A DNA stretch of 64,000 nt from Trifolium pratense (taxonomy: Eukaryota > Streptophyta > Magnoliopsida > Fabales > Fabaceae), in NCBI RefSeq assembly GCF_020283565.1, contig NC_060063.1, positions 33,628,635-33,692,634 of the forward strand. Direction: 5' to 3'. A program made the translations under genes and the position numbers. Positions 43,281 through 55,481 of this stretch are shown one piece after another (within the stretch, counting starts at the first letter, position 1; each line of letters starts with the position of its first letter). The notes beneath the pieces are model-generated. The model saw nothing but the letters and a program-made list of their open reading frames with translations, was not told where the DNA came from and did no database searches.

Positions 43281-45317
43281 ATGGAGGCTGAAAATATGGG
43301 AGCTAGAAGTTGGCACCTCGTGTTATTTTTTCTGTGTCTTTCCTTTTGTTCAGGTATGATTTCTCGTTTTGTTGGAATTTCGGTCCTTCAAAATATTGTA
43401 TTTCTCAACAACATAAACATGAATGCTCGAGGTGTGTTATAATTAGGAACATAGAGTATCCAACAAAAATGTTTTTACTAAAAAAAATAATAATAATAAT
43501 TGTAGAATACAACAATGTTCAATTAGGATCATATATACAATGTTGAAACAGAATTTGTGTGTCTGGTTTTAGGATTGGCAAAAATTGAATTAATTTTGTA
43601 AAACTAGCTTTAGTTAAAAATGATTTAAAATTAAATAATTTATGTTTGGATAGCTTCACTGCATCATTCATGCATGTGAACTATAAAATTTAACATAAAT
43701 ATGCAACACATATAAATCATGTCTTTAAAATAGAAACTATTCTAGGGACATACCAAAATTAATTTATAATCTTCAAAATCACTTTTGACTCTCCCAAAAG
43801 TGAATACAAACAAGAGCAATGGCCAAAATGACAAGATTTGGATTCATTAGCCAAAACAGAATTTATGAATAGTTGATGGTTTCCATTCCACAATCATAGT
43901 GGGCAACCGTATGATATTAAGGTTTTTTATGTTTCCAATACTATATTATAACACAACTGTGATTGAGATCGCATCAACTGCATTTAACTACGATTCTCCT
44001 GCAAGATTAACAATCATGACCATGATTTAAAATATTAATTGTAGTACTATAAACAACTTGATTCGATTGAATATGTTGAGTTTAGATGAATTTAAGGTAG
44101 CTATTGGAAGGCATAGATATAGTCATATAGAAATTGAACGGTTTTATAAAATCTATTTTAAAAAATACAAAGAAAAAACTTATTTTTTTTAAAACTGAAA
44201 CAAACATACCGTTATTCATTCATTCAATGTATGCAAATTAATTTCATAAATGTTCAGCACAAGATTTGAAAGATCTTTATCTTATTTTACAGGTCTAGGT
44301 ACAGCCATAAGATTAAGAGAAGATTCACCATATGAATTTAGTAGTACTCAATTGGATTCAATTCCAGTTGTGAACCCTACAACACCAGGAACAGGAAATC
44401 CTTATCCAACAATCAACCCAACATCTCCTCAACCACCTGACACAAGTACAGGACAGACCCCCCCAACTCCAGACACCTCAAGCCCAACTAATCCATATTC
44501 AAACCCAACAAGCCCAACAAATCCATACTCAACCCCAACAAGCCCAACTGTGACTCCCACAACACCAACAACTACAACTCCAACAAGCCCAATAGGAGGA
44601 TCATCTGGTGGTGGTGGTGGTGGTGGTCAATGGTGTGTTGCAAGTCAATCAGCTGCAGAGACTACTTTAAAGGTAGCTCTTGATTATGCTTGTGGATATG
44701 GTGCTGATTGTTCTCAAATTCAACAAGGAGGAGTTTGTTTTGACCCAGATACATTGAGAGACCATGCTTCTTATGCATTCAATGATTACTATCAAAAGAA
44801 TCCTGCACCAACTAGCTGTGTATTTGGAGGAGTAGCATCACTTACAAACAAAGATCCAAGTAAGATACTATTCATCAAACAAACATTGAGGACAAAACAA
44901 AACAATAAATCATGTATGTAACATGTTCTTCTCTACATTGTTTTAGGTCATGGGAATTGCCATTTTTCATCCTCCAAAACAAGGTGAGAGTTCAATTATA
45001 CCACTTAAATCATATTCACCTTATTATATGTGCATAAAACATGAACCTCTAATATGTATTGTCTTTGCAGCATAAGCCCACCAAATTCACCAAGTCCACC
45101 TACTACAATGACTCCACCTTCACCAACAACTATGACCCCACCAAGTTTTATGACACCACCAAGCATGACAATGCCTGATCCTGATGGAGGATCATCATCG
45201 GTCTATGGTTCACCACCAGGAGGAAGCCCCAATATAGCCACATCTACTTCTTATTCCATACTCCTGCTACTTACAACCGGCCTTTGTGCGACACTTCATG
45301 TGCATAATTACATATAG
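43281..45317 (+). CDS. X8-domain GPI-anchored protein (plasmodesmata callose-binding type)
   Basis: Four predicted exons: 43281-43353, 44293-44869 corrected to 44293-44859, 44947-44983 and 45071-45317. All are GT-AG with matching phases, giving 307 residues. Exon 1 codes a hydrophobic signal peptide (LVLFFLCLSFCS). Exon 2 has a long Pro/Thr/Ser linker with NPYS and TSPT repeats, a Gly run, then the X8 domain: WCVASQSAAE, ACGYGADC, GVCFDPDTLRDHASYAFNDYYQ, and the last Cys in GNCHF from exon 3. Exon 4 has a second Pro/Thr/Met-rich linker and a hydrophobic C-terminus (SYSILLLLTTGLCATL) typical of a GPI signal. X8 (CBM43) modules bind beta-1,3-glucan; family members act at plasmodesmal cell walls. 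Which paralogue this is cannot be told. The first intron is long (939 bp). Confidence 0.88.
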
Positions 45318-46144
45318 AAGAGACTAACATGTGTCAGACACCGTACGAGAATTATATCTCCGACCCTTGATTGGAATTCAGTCTTCCAGAAGATTTTGCA
45401 AGATTTCATTGAAGTGTCAAAGTTCCATATTTGTGATATGAATGAATTCTTGCAACTAAAATTAGTACTACACAACACTACCTTGCATCAATGTATCCTG
45501 TTAGTATTAGCAGATTTATTTATAGGTTATTGTAGACAGTTCTACAGTATTTCATACACACAATAAGTTATTAGATTATCTATTTCAGATAAAGGGATAC
45601 ATTACTTATCATAAAAAATACTTGCAATCTTTAGCATTATGGTGACAGTGGATGTGTGATCAGTTACTCGCAAAAAGAATAAAATTTTACACTAGCAATG
45701 ACTCGCAAAAAAATAAAAATTTACACTAGCAGTGTATGTCTAAAATTCACAACTCTACAATTTAACACATACTATTTGACGGTTCTTAAATAAAAACATA
45801 TGTATTTCTTTGTTGCGTTGACATATTGTAATTGATTGCGAGTGTAAAAATAATTTAACAGTCACAACTCACAACTTACAGAGCATGTCCCATTTTCTCT
45901 GTGAATTCCAATAAGTTGGGAACTTGGTTGTACTAGTTTTCATACATAGGGTACTAGAAAATTGTGATTGACAGCATACATAAAACTCATCTCCATGGCA
46001 ACACAGCCTTTGCAAATAACATCTACTCCTTTTCAAACATCTACATCACATAAAATAACATTCCAAACTCATCTTGAAAACCAATCTAAACTCAAATGTA
46101 CAAGAGAATCATATTGTTTGTTTTAAGTCTCAACATATACATAT
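45318..46144. other. Convergent intergenic region between X8 and TTYH-like genes
   Basis: The two genes converge here, so this holds both 3' UTRs. It contains a repeated phrase (ACTCGCAAAAA near 45666 and 45700) and is otherwise AT-rich without a coding signal. Confidence 0.6.
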
Positions 46145-49100
46145 TTATCCAGCAATGAACTGTTTAGCGTAAACACGATGACGCCGCTCTCTTGCATAAA
46201 TGACCCAAAGGATCAAAGACAACATGACACCAGCAGATACTACGACTAATCCGACATAAATCCATCGACTGTTATTGCGCAGACCAGGACAATAGTTGTT
46301 GCTTATATCTGTGAATGTTTTTCTAACAAAAGTGCAGTCTTGTAGCTCAACCAAGAAAGGAACATAGTGATATAAGGCATAGCTTACATTCACTGCAGCT
46401 TCCATTTGGGAAGCAATAGCCGGGGTCATCCGACCAGGCGTCTTACAAAAGCCTGCTGGAGACAACTCACATGTATAATTCTTCCAAACCTGTTTGAAAC
46501 CAAATCATAAATATTACACATGTTATATCAGAAGCATGCAGCAGTTTGAATCAAAGTAGTAAAAAAAGTATGAAGTATCACATGATTCAGGGCAAAAAAC
46601 ATGATCTAATGGGGCCGGATACTGGGATATATGCATATGAATACAATTCTGTTTTAGATAAGATGTTACAACCAAATGCTACAATTTGGGATTAGAAATA
46701 GGCCTAGGAAAGCGTTTTGGACCACAACATCGAGGTGTTGTCTTTGCCACCACAACACAACTGCTGCTGAGGTAACATCAGTACCATTTTAATTTTTATC
46801 AATATTGCGACAGATCTGTAACAGCAATTACATCCGCAACCATAATCCAAAACCTTGGTTACAATCACATGGTTTACATATCCCACCACCCCAAACTGAA
46901 GCTACAATTATTTTTACCTTTCTTTGAAAGATGTAACTATATAAGTATAAACCCAATATACACATGCCACCAGGTATAAAAGGAAATGCTAAGTAGTATC
47001 ATTGTAGCCTAAAATAATTGAAAACATGGAAACCTATCAAGAAAATGCCTTAACTAGGCTTTACTTTCCTAGATATAAATTTACTAAAATGTGTCTTACC
47101 TCAGTAGCATTGTCCAGTGCAACCTCCCCTGAACCACATGTCCGAATTGTGAGGTCAGGGTTATACGGATTGCAGAGAAGAGGCATGAGGGGGCCTGATT
47201 GATTGTAATACACAGGTCCAGCTTGAGGCGGAAAATTTTTATTGGTGACATCGGAAATGACTTTGTCAACCAACATAACTAGTTGGCTCGTCACTTCCCT
47301 GCTTTGTTTAAGGGTTTGCTGGGCAGTTGCATTATCCACACATGGAAGAATTTCATCTAAGGCTGTATGTGCAGTAGGGTTCTGAACCCACTCATCCATG
47401 GCAACACATGTATCTGCAACGGCACTGGTACAAGTACAAATATGCAACAAAGATAGAGTAATTATTTCACTCTTTATAATGCAACATAAGTGATTATTGT
47501 AACAATGAATATGATATAGAAACAAAGTTAACATCAGTAATTAAGCTCTATGTTAACATAAACAGCTGGAGTTTCAACTAATTCTTTGTCACATTTCAGG
47601 CATGTTTCCTTCAAGAATAAAATTTGTTTTGTCAAAACACAACGTAATCCATCTAAATAATCTACTGGAGAATAAATCAATTCAGAAGACAATAATAATA
47701 ATCTTAATCAAATGTTAATACATCCAATTTCAACTGAACAAACAAAACAAAGTAGAAGGAAAGATGCATTCTATGTACATTAGGCTTAAAAGTAAGCTAA
47801 ACTCCATAGTTGCGACACCTATGTATTTTTGTAATAGAATATTTGAAAAATGGTAACGGTATACATATACATTATAGGACTTAAAGGATCTATGTGAAAC
47901 AAAAATAACTTGAAGGACTAATCTGGTATAATTAAACTTAAAGTACCATGGAATGTATTTTGCCTTTATTAAATCAATCTTTACAAAGTACTATCAAGGC
48001 TACCCTATCAGTACCTAAGAATAAATCCTCAGACCTCATATATGTCCCAAGTTGAAAAACAATATAACTCAGTTGATAACAGACATTAAAATATCGAAAA
48101 TATCATTGAGGTGAAATATATAAAATAAATTCAACACACAAACAGGAACTTACTTGTGAAGAAAAAGAAATACACCACAAAGTATAAATGTGCCCGCAAC
48201 AAGAAACCATCCGAAAAATACCAAACTGAAGCAACGGGAAACACATCATTAATAAATTGCAGGAATTAAAAACAGAAAATGGACAAATCAATTTATTCAT
48301 TTAACTTACAAGTATACAAGACCTTGTAGCCCAAATATCGAAAATACTGCAGAAAATTTTGATCACCAAACACAAGAATGAGACAACAATATTACTGGAA
48401 AAATATATAACAAAGCAAAAAAAAATCATGAAATGTATTACAAAAAACGAAAACTTACAGAATCCGAGAAAAGAAATAAAGAGCATAACAGCAGCAAGAA
48501 TAACCAGAGCCAATCTCCTACAGCGAACAAAAGATGGTGGTTAGAAAAAACAGAATTAAAAAAAAAAAAACATAATCAAAACTGAAGATTTCTACCGGAA
48601 CTTACATTCCATCTATGCCATCTTGTATTTGCTCCGCATTTTCATGAGCCTTGGTGGAAAGTTCAATGGCAGAAGAATTAATCTTGGTTTTTATGGTATC
48701 TATGTTCTTCTGAACATCAGTGGGTAAAAATATAGCATCTACTCCAACATTCTTCGCTGCATCGAGATAATCTGACACATTCCTGAGGTTTTCGGCAGTG
48801 AAGTCAGCTTGACTGACAACATATTCCAGTGTTTTTGAGGTGCTTACATGAAACTTCCCTTGAGCAGTGTAAAGTACAATGCATCCAGCTCTAACAAAAT
48901 TAAGAAAATTCCAACAATAAAAGATTTTCGGAGTAAAAGGAACATGAAAAAACAATCATTTAGTGATTTAGTCCCTAACGTATAATGTCTCTCCAATTTA
49001 GTCCCTAGAGTATATAAAAATAATAAGTTTCCCTAAAGTATTGAAATCTGTCATTTTTAGTCTCTACATTATATAAAATTTGTCACTTTAGTCCCAATTA

Positions 49101-50115
49101 TTATGATCTTATGGACCAACATGATTGATTTTTATATATTTTAGAGACTAAAATGACAGAGTGAGTGACTACTTATTATTGTTTACATACTTAAAAATCT
49201 AATATGATGAGAGAATGATATTCAGATACTAAACTGAAAAGGTTCATTCAAAGAAAAAAACAAGAGGAGAATGAAGAGAGATACAATACATTGCTGCAAG
49301 GGTGAAGAGAATGAGGAAGATCAAGGACAAAGCATAGGCCAAACGTGAATAGCCATAAGACTCTCTACGACAACAGCAGTAACACAAACATATGATGCAC
49401 AAAGTAAGCCCAAAAATCACGAACCATACTGCAGCAACAATAAAGAATGGAACTGCAGTAAAAACTACAGACTGCACCAACAACAACAAAAAAGCAACAA
49501 GTTAGCCAAATATTAATATTTCCAAAGCATCTAAAAAACATCACAATACAACCACTATGGTTCTAAACATTCAAAATTCAATACTAGGCATGTAGGTTTC
49601 GTAGCAGAACTTTTAAAAAAACTTTATATCATATGATAGCAACAATTGTGGTTGCAGAGAGCAAATTTAGAACACACAACATTAGAAGAAGAAATAAAAG
49701 GTGCAACCAAAATTATGAAAAAGGTGAAAAGACTCTTACGGCTATGTAATGTTGATTGCTGATATTCCAACCTCCATTGTAAATGTTGAAATGATCAAGA
49801 GGGTCCTTTCTTGTTGTCCGTTCTTGAGCCAATATTAACGACGCTTTTGGCAAAACAGCAGCACTTTCCGCCATAGATCTCCTCGTTTTCCATGGTAACA
49901 CCTCCTCGTTATCGTTATGGTTTCTCTCACCATCATCTAAAAATATCACATACCCATTTCAAATAATAGAAATTTGGAAAACTTAATAAATAAATAAAAA
50001 TTGAAAAAGAAAACGTACCTGAAAAATGAGGGGTTTTTGAATTGGTGGAGAGAAAGAAAAGGGAGATAGATAAAAGAAGGAAGAAAAAAGAAGGGTTTGA
50101 TGTGAAGCATGGCAT
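46145..50115 (-). CDS. TTYH-like plant multipass membrane protein
   Basis: Nine exons are predicted on the minus strand: 50115-50019, 49936-49740, 49471-49290, 48890-48606, 48517-48459, 48346-48310, 48225-48154, 47424-47100 and 46489-46145. All are GT-AG and in phase, giving 532 residues. There is a signal peptide (FFFLLLSISLFFLSTNS), then a charged segment and DPLDHFNIYNGGWNISNQHY. TM helices include VVFTAVPFFIVAAVWFVIFG, LAYALSLIFLILFTLAA, a small-exon hydrophobic pair (LALVILAAVMLFISFLGF, then LVFFGWFLVAGTFILCG) and IYVGLVVVSAGVMLSLILWV near the C-terminus. A Cys-containing extracellular loop lies between. It matches the plant family of uncharacterised transmembrane proteins distantly like animal Tweety; molecular function is not established. 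The gene appears intact. Confidence 0.85.
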
Positions 50116-50432
50116 AATGGTGGGGGGGTTTTTGTTTTTGTTTTTGTTTAAGAATGTGATTGGGTTTTAGGTTTGTGTTTTTTCTTGCAGTTACCCCAGA
50201 GTTTTTGATTTTCAATAGAGGAACAGAGGAATAGAATGGGTGGCAGAGAAAGAGAGAAGGTTGGTGATTTATTATTTGATTGATGACAGATATTAGGCAT
50301 TTGATTTTATTTTATGATGATGATTCACATTATTATTAATTTACATTACACTACTCAGCAGCAGCAACAACAAACAAACACATACCTTAGTTTAGATCGA
50401 TCTGTCTTTCCTTAATAGGGACTCACTCACTC

Positions 50433-50440
50433 TATATAGC
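50433..50440 (-). promoter_or_regulatory. Possible TATA box of the TTYH-like gene
   Basis: On the minus strand CTATATAG lies about 320 bases before the start codon, preceded by AT-rich DNA. It would give a leader of nearly 300 bases. Confidence 0.35.
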
Positions 50441-50654
50441 ATTTGTCGCTAACTCAAAATATATGTCTTTACTAAAATGCCCTTCTATTATTTTTCTCTT
50501 ACTCATCAATTATCAATTATTGATTCACATTACCGACTTCAATTACTTTTTTATTTTTTTATTATTACTAATATACATGTGCACTACGACATGAAATATA
50601 TATAATATATTAAAATAAAAATTTAATATATAAAAATTAATTTAATAATAACAC

Positions 50655-50656
<2 letters not shown>

Positions 50657-50700
<44 letters not shown>
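50657..50700. repeat. (TA)n microsatellite
   Basis: An uninterrupted TA repeat of about 22 units directly precedes the foldback element. It is probably highly variable between individuals. Confidence 0.95.
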
Positions 50701-50703
<3 letters not shown>

Positions 50704-50708
50704 GAAGT

Positions 50709-51095
50709 GATCAAATTATATCGGTGTAACATTTGAGTAATGTTACACCGCTGAATAACGCTTTAATCAAGACAAATTTTACAAAATAGACTGTTGGATT
50801 GAAAACTTATATCGTATAAATCATATATGTTAAATTTTATAAAAAAATCTAAAATCGTTTGATATGTTTTTGAGATAGATCAAGATTAACGGTATTCAAC
50901 AAAAACGCATAAATCATTAATCTTTATCGGTCTCAATAACATATCAAACGACTTTAGATTTTTGTAAAATTTAACATAGATGATTTATACGACATAAAAT
51001 TTCAATCAAACGGTGAATTTTGTAAAATTTGTATTCGTTAAAGTGTTATTGAGTGGTGTAACATTCCTCAAATGTTACACCGGTATAATTTGATC
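50709..51095. mobile_element. Foldback MITE with internal hairpins in both arms
   Basis: The left arm starting GATCAAATTATA (50709) is the imperfect inverse of the right arm ending TATAATTTGATC (51095), with similarity over almost 190 bases per arm. Each arm also carries its own perfect 11-base stem, GGTGTAACATT / AATGTTACACC, at 50723-50749 and 51055-51081. There is no coding capacity. The target duplication is not clear. Confidence 0.8.
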
Positions 51096-51343
51096 CATAT
51101 TACTTTAATAAATTTAAATTATTATCTTAAAGATATTGATATAAATTTTATGATTAATTAAGAATATCTTTTTATGTCATTTTATATTTATCAACTGGTT
51201 GAACCCACATTTCAATTAATTAAGAGAATATCCTTTTTTTATTATTATTTTTTGGTGGGGAGAGAATATCCTTTTATGTTGTTTTTAAGAGAATTGATTT
51301 TTTTTGGATATAAAAAGGGGTCAAAGCCCGAAAAAAGAAACAA

Positions 51344-51841
51344 CTACAAAGAGATGATTCTAGGAGTAGTTATCTCCATAACATCAGCTAAGATCAATGA
51401 ACTCACTCTAGGCGGACATTGCTCATACACACATAACCCCGGATCATGATCACAACCCAAATTAGCAAGGGCATCAGCACAAGCATTCGTCTCACGATAA
51501 GAGTGGCAAATCTCAACTTCTCAATCCATTGCAAGTAGACGACAAATTTCTTGAATAATTCTCCACCCAACAACACTTTCATCTCTCGCACTATGTAGTG
51601 TCTGCACCACTACATTATTAGAATCAATATGTAGCTCAATCTTTTTAAAACCTTTTTCATAAGCAAACTTAAGGCCATCAAGAACTCTCCAAAGCTCCGC
51701 AAGATAAGCATTACATCGCCCCAAATGCTGCGAAAAACCACCAAGCCACTGCCCGGCTGAGTCATTACGGCAACTTGCCCCATCAGTATTTAATTTAATC
51801 CAATTTCCTTCTGGTCTATTCCATCGAATTTGCGCTTCCAC
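51344..51841 (-). pseudogene. RNase H-like (RVT_3) pseudogene
   Basis: This segment encodes an RNase H-like domain of the kind found in plant non-LTR retroelements and 'putative ribonuclease H' proteins. It has NWIKLNTDGASCRND (first catalytic Asp in TDGA), AELWRVLDGLKFAYEKG (Glu), LHIDSNNVVV (Asp), then VEICHSYRETNACADALANLG (last Asp). A TGA near 51521-51523 interrupts the frame where Trp is expected. No ATG precedes the domain; the frame runs in from upstream without a recognisable start. Nothing of a reverse transcriptase is seen nearby, so this is an isolated decayed fragment. Confidence 0.8.
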
Positions 51842-53086
51842 TTTCTGCTGAACAGGCAGAGTAATACGCTAGATAGTTTGCCAAAGTTGCTATTCAAAAA
51901 TAGTTAGCGGCACATTTTATTCTCCTTTGACTTTTATTTATATGTAATTATATATATTTATTAATTAAATGAAAACATTCTTAAAAAAAAATTACCAAGT
52001 ACACTTCCCGTAATGTATTCTGTGTAGATTAATGTAATGAAAGCCAAAAAAATACAGTATTGTTTATACTATAGGAGTACATAGCTGCCTTGCAAGCTTG
52101 TCCAAACACGACAAAATCTAAATCTAATCTAAATTATTATTATTACTAATAATAAACAACCCACATTCAACAGTTTGAATTATCCGCGATCTTAGTTGTG
52201 AGATTCTGCTACGTGTTTGCTTCTTGGTTTCTCGTGTCAACTTCTTTGTTTTTGTAACGAAACTAAGCTAAATAAAAAATAATGATGATTTGTCCTATTG
52301 ATGTCGTCTTAATATTATTATTTTTTTGACGCAATCGTCTTAATATTTTTAGTAGATGTGAGTCGTCGATTTTTATTTTTTTGGGATACTGAGTTTTTTT
52401 TGGGATACTGAGTTGTCGAGTTTTGAATTTGGTATAATTCTAATATAAAAAAAAATAATAATAATAATTTGGTATAATTCTGCATATTTGCCTCCCTGAC
52501 TCTGAGTTTATGTTATTATAGTATTATACTTAATAAATAAAGAGAAGGGGAAAAACAAAAAAAAAATAAAAAATAAAATAAAAATAAAGAGAAGGGTATT
52601 TTCTGTCAGTGCTGTATTTGAGGGACAGCGAAGAGGCGACCGCCCTAAGTCATAAAAATAAGTCAAAATTTTGGGTCCCAAATTAATTTTCTCAGGGGAC
52701 TAAAAGGTCCAATAAAAAATATGTACGAAATTCTTAGTTTTGCTTTTGCCTGTTGCTTATTCTCTCTCGGAGAACATATAATTATATCAAGTATCAATTG
52801 TGAATTTTGGTACAATGATATTTGATATGGTTGATGATTGATGAATTGATACAATGATATGTAAGTATCAATGATCAAATTCTCTATGTGTATGTATCTC
52901 TTACTCATTTCAAGTATCAAATTCTCTGTCAAACCACCTTCGTACTACTTTTTCATCACTACACGTATGCAAATTTTTTTCTTCTTGCAATCTCGACGCA
53001 TATCAACACACACATCATCTTCCTCTATTTTTCTCTCTACAAGTCTACAAGTCATCGGTCACCCATAGTTTTCTCTTATATACATA
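51842..53086. other. Intergenic region
   Basis: AT-rich, with A-runs (52440-52470, 52555-52590). The stretch around 52620-52700 (GGCGACCGCCCTAAG) resembles a phrase seen in decayed plant hAT-related sequences, but no ORF supports that. Nothing else is recognised. Confidence 0.4.
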
Positions 53087-53773
53087 CTAGAACATCGACC
53101 CGTGCGGTGCACGGGTCTGATTAGCGGTAAGATATATAATGATTAAATAAGATATGATAATTCCAATAATGTAAGGTATATGAAAAAAGTTGAGTAACAT
53201 TAAACGATAGTTCAACAATAATTTTGGATAAATATTCATACAAAGAAAATTATGTTATATTACGGAAGACTTCCTTATAGACCATATTTGAAGTCTTAGT
53301 CATATCTTCACCGTCGTCATCGATGATCAATATTTTTAATCCTTTTCTAGAAGTAACTCTTGAAATTGCAACATACAATTGACCATGTGAAAACACTGGC
53401 GACGGAAGATATATCGCAACATGCTTTAAAGATTGTCCCTGACTCTTATTAATAGTCATCACAAAAGAAATCATTATAGGAAATTGATTTCGTTGAAATT
53501 TAAAAGAAATTCTCACGTCAGATGGTGTCAGAGAAAATCTAGGTATGAAAACCTGATCACCAATATTACTTCCTGAAATAAATTTTCCATCAAGAGCACG
53601 TTTTCTCAATCTCGTAATAATAAGTCTTGTTCCATTGCATAATCCTAATTTTTTGTTCAAATTCCTTAATAGCATAACTGGAACTCCAACTTTAAGTCTC
53701 AACTTGTGAATTGGAAGTCCCGACGTAGAAATCGTGTTCAAAAATTCGGGAGTATGAACATCATCCACTGTTT
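53087..53773 (-). mobile_element. Helitron 3' end with PIF1-like helicase, split by element E
   Basis: Read on the minus strand, the terminus is a perfect 9-bp stem (GACCCGTGC / GCACGGGTC, 53097-53117, 3-base loop), six bases, then CTAG (53090-53087) and a T in the flank. This is the Helitron 3' signature: hairpin, CTRR, insertion before T. About 135 bases inside it, the helicase ORF ends. Element E is inserted at 53773/53774, so the 5' part must lie beyond the window. Confidence 0.88.
53250..53773 (-). pseudogene. PIF1-like helicase C-terminus of Helitron RepHel
   Basis: About 174 residues of the C-terminal part of a PIF1/RecD-type helicase. Visible motifs are LRLKVGVPVMLLRNLNKKLGLCNGTRL, SFVMTINKSQGQSL (motif V region with the Gln-Gly-Gln core) and HGQLYVAISRVTS (motif VI), then the stop at 53250-53252. 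In Helitrons this domain follows a Rep nuclease and unwinds DNA during rolling-circle transposition. The protein is severed upstream by element E after the residues KTVDDVHTPEF. The first residues read further upstream come from the E LTR. No frameshift is seen in the retained part. Confidence 0.87.
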
Positions 53774-55408
53774 TGTTGAGGACAAAATCCTTATTTGATG
53801 TTTTAAAGATAACAAACATATTAATTAATTTTAATTATGATTATCTTGTTATCTACTAATGTGTTTTGTGAGAAATGTTTCAACGATAATGATATCATCT
53901 GTCAACGGTAACGTTATGGATGAACAACCAATGGACAAGCAAAACATATAAGCAATGAGTAGAAACAACAGAAGCATCTTAAAGTCTTGGCTTAAATGAT
54001 GAAGTGCTTCACAAAGATATTATTCCTTTGCCTCATCAAAAGTGGTAGTATTTTAAGGAAACACATATGTAAGGAATATGCCAAACATGGCATAAATTGA
54101 ATCATGGGCCATAAAGCCTTTTTGGACTAAAGTAATAAAAGCCCCATGAACAAACAAAAGAAGTTTCCATCAATGATTGAAGAAGATTTGAATTTCAAAT
54201 GAAAGCCACATCATACAATGATGGCTTGGACGAAAATTGGCCAACAAGGTGAAGTCACACCATAAGCCAAGTTGTAGCATGCCTCATTCTCTTCAAGGGA
54301 ACATAGAGGGGACAAGGAAACAACAAAGGACAATGAGTCACCAAAACAAAGTACAATAATTACATGATATTTTTTCCCACTTGCATACAAGTTGTCCAAC
54401 CCTAAATTAGGAAAGATTCCTTCTTATGGACATATATGGGCCACGTAAATGCAGTGGTTGTCATTGGATTAAAAGTGTAGTGCAGATTGCCATAACGGTA
54501 ATGTTACTGAAGCAACGATAACGCACTATTCACAGCAAATTGACAGCACAACATTGTGACATGTCAAGTTGGATTTGAATTTCAAATCCCTCTCTCATAC
54601 GCTCCTCCAAGGTTATATTTGCCTATAAATACAATGGAGCTACATGAAGAGAAGATTAAGAGTTTGCAAAAAGAATCAAATCATATACTTAGTTGAAGCA
54701 AAAATCAACAAGTCATAAACTCTTCAAAAGCAAAGCAAATCATCAAAGTTATATCATAAATTTGTGAAAAACAAATAGACAAAGCTTACTATTATCAATC
54801 TCTCACTTGAGTTGATTTAACCCATATTCCCCACAAATATTGTAACCCTCTCAAGTCTTTCTTTCATGTTAGATTGAGTGTTTGTGAGAAAGTCTTTTCG
54901 AGTGAAGAAAAGCATTTTGAGTGAAAGTCTTTTCGAGTGAAGAAAAGCATTTGTGTAAAAGTCTTTTCGAGTGAAGAAAAGCAGATTGTATTGATCTAGT
55001 TGTGATCAAGTTTTTGATGCGAAGCAGAAGGTTCTGATCTTAGCATTTTTAGTGGACAATCTCACAAGGACTGTGAGGACTGGACTAGCCCAAGTTGGGT
55101 GAACCAGGATAACTTTTGTGTGTTTTTCTCTTGGACTCTAAAATCCTTAAAACATACTAAACTAACTAACTGAGTAATACCAGAGTGCTCTGGGCCTTAA
55201 ACATTTATCTATTCAGCAACTAACTCAGTATTTATATTGTTCAGTTATATTTTATTGTTGCTAACTATATTTCTCTTTATATTGTTAATTGTTAACTAAC
55301 CAATTAAGAGAAATATTGTCTTGAGTTATATTAAACTAACTTAAAAGATTTTTAAAAAAGGGTCACAATTCAAACCCCCCCTTTCTTGTGACATTTATTG
55401 CTACTTCA
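53774..55408 (+). repeat. 5' LTR of element E
   Basis: It begins TGTTGAGGAC and ends GCTACTTCA. A good TATA box (CTATAAATA, 54623-54631) suggests transcription starts near 54655. Confidence 0.95.
54889..54983 (+). repeat. Three 26-bp tandem copies in the R/U5 part of the E LTR
   Basis: AAAGTCTTTTCGAGTGAAGA plus AAAGCA occurs at 54889-54914, 54924-54949 and 54958-54983. The copies are separated by short different spacers, and the unit lies downstream of the predicted transcription start. Confidence 0.88.
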
Positions 55409-55410
55409 AT

Positions 55411-55422
55411 TGGCATCAGAGC
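55411..55422 (+). other. Primer binding site of element E
   Basis: TGGCATCAGAGC lies two bases after the LTR, the same form as in element A (initiator tRNA-Met). Confidence 0.85.
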
Positions 55423-55481
55423 CTGTCTCTACAGGTTTATACACTTAACAAGTGTTAGAGGAAAAAGATTCAGGAAGAAAA

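Noticed and set aside
43310..43546. ORF across exon 1 and intron 1 of the X8 gene
   Set aside because: It overlaps the predicted splice donor in another frame and has no domain.
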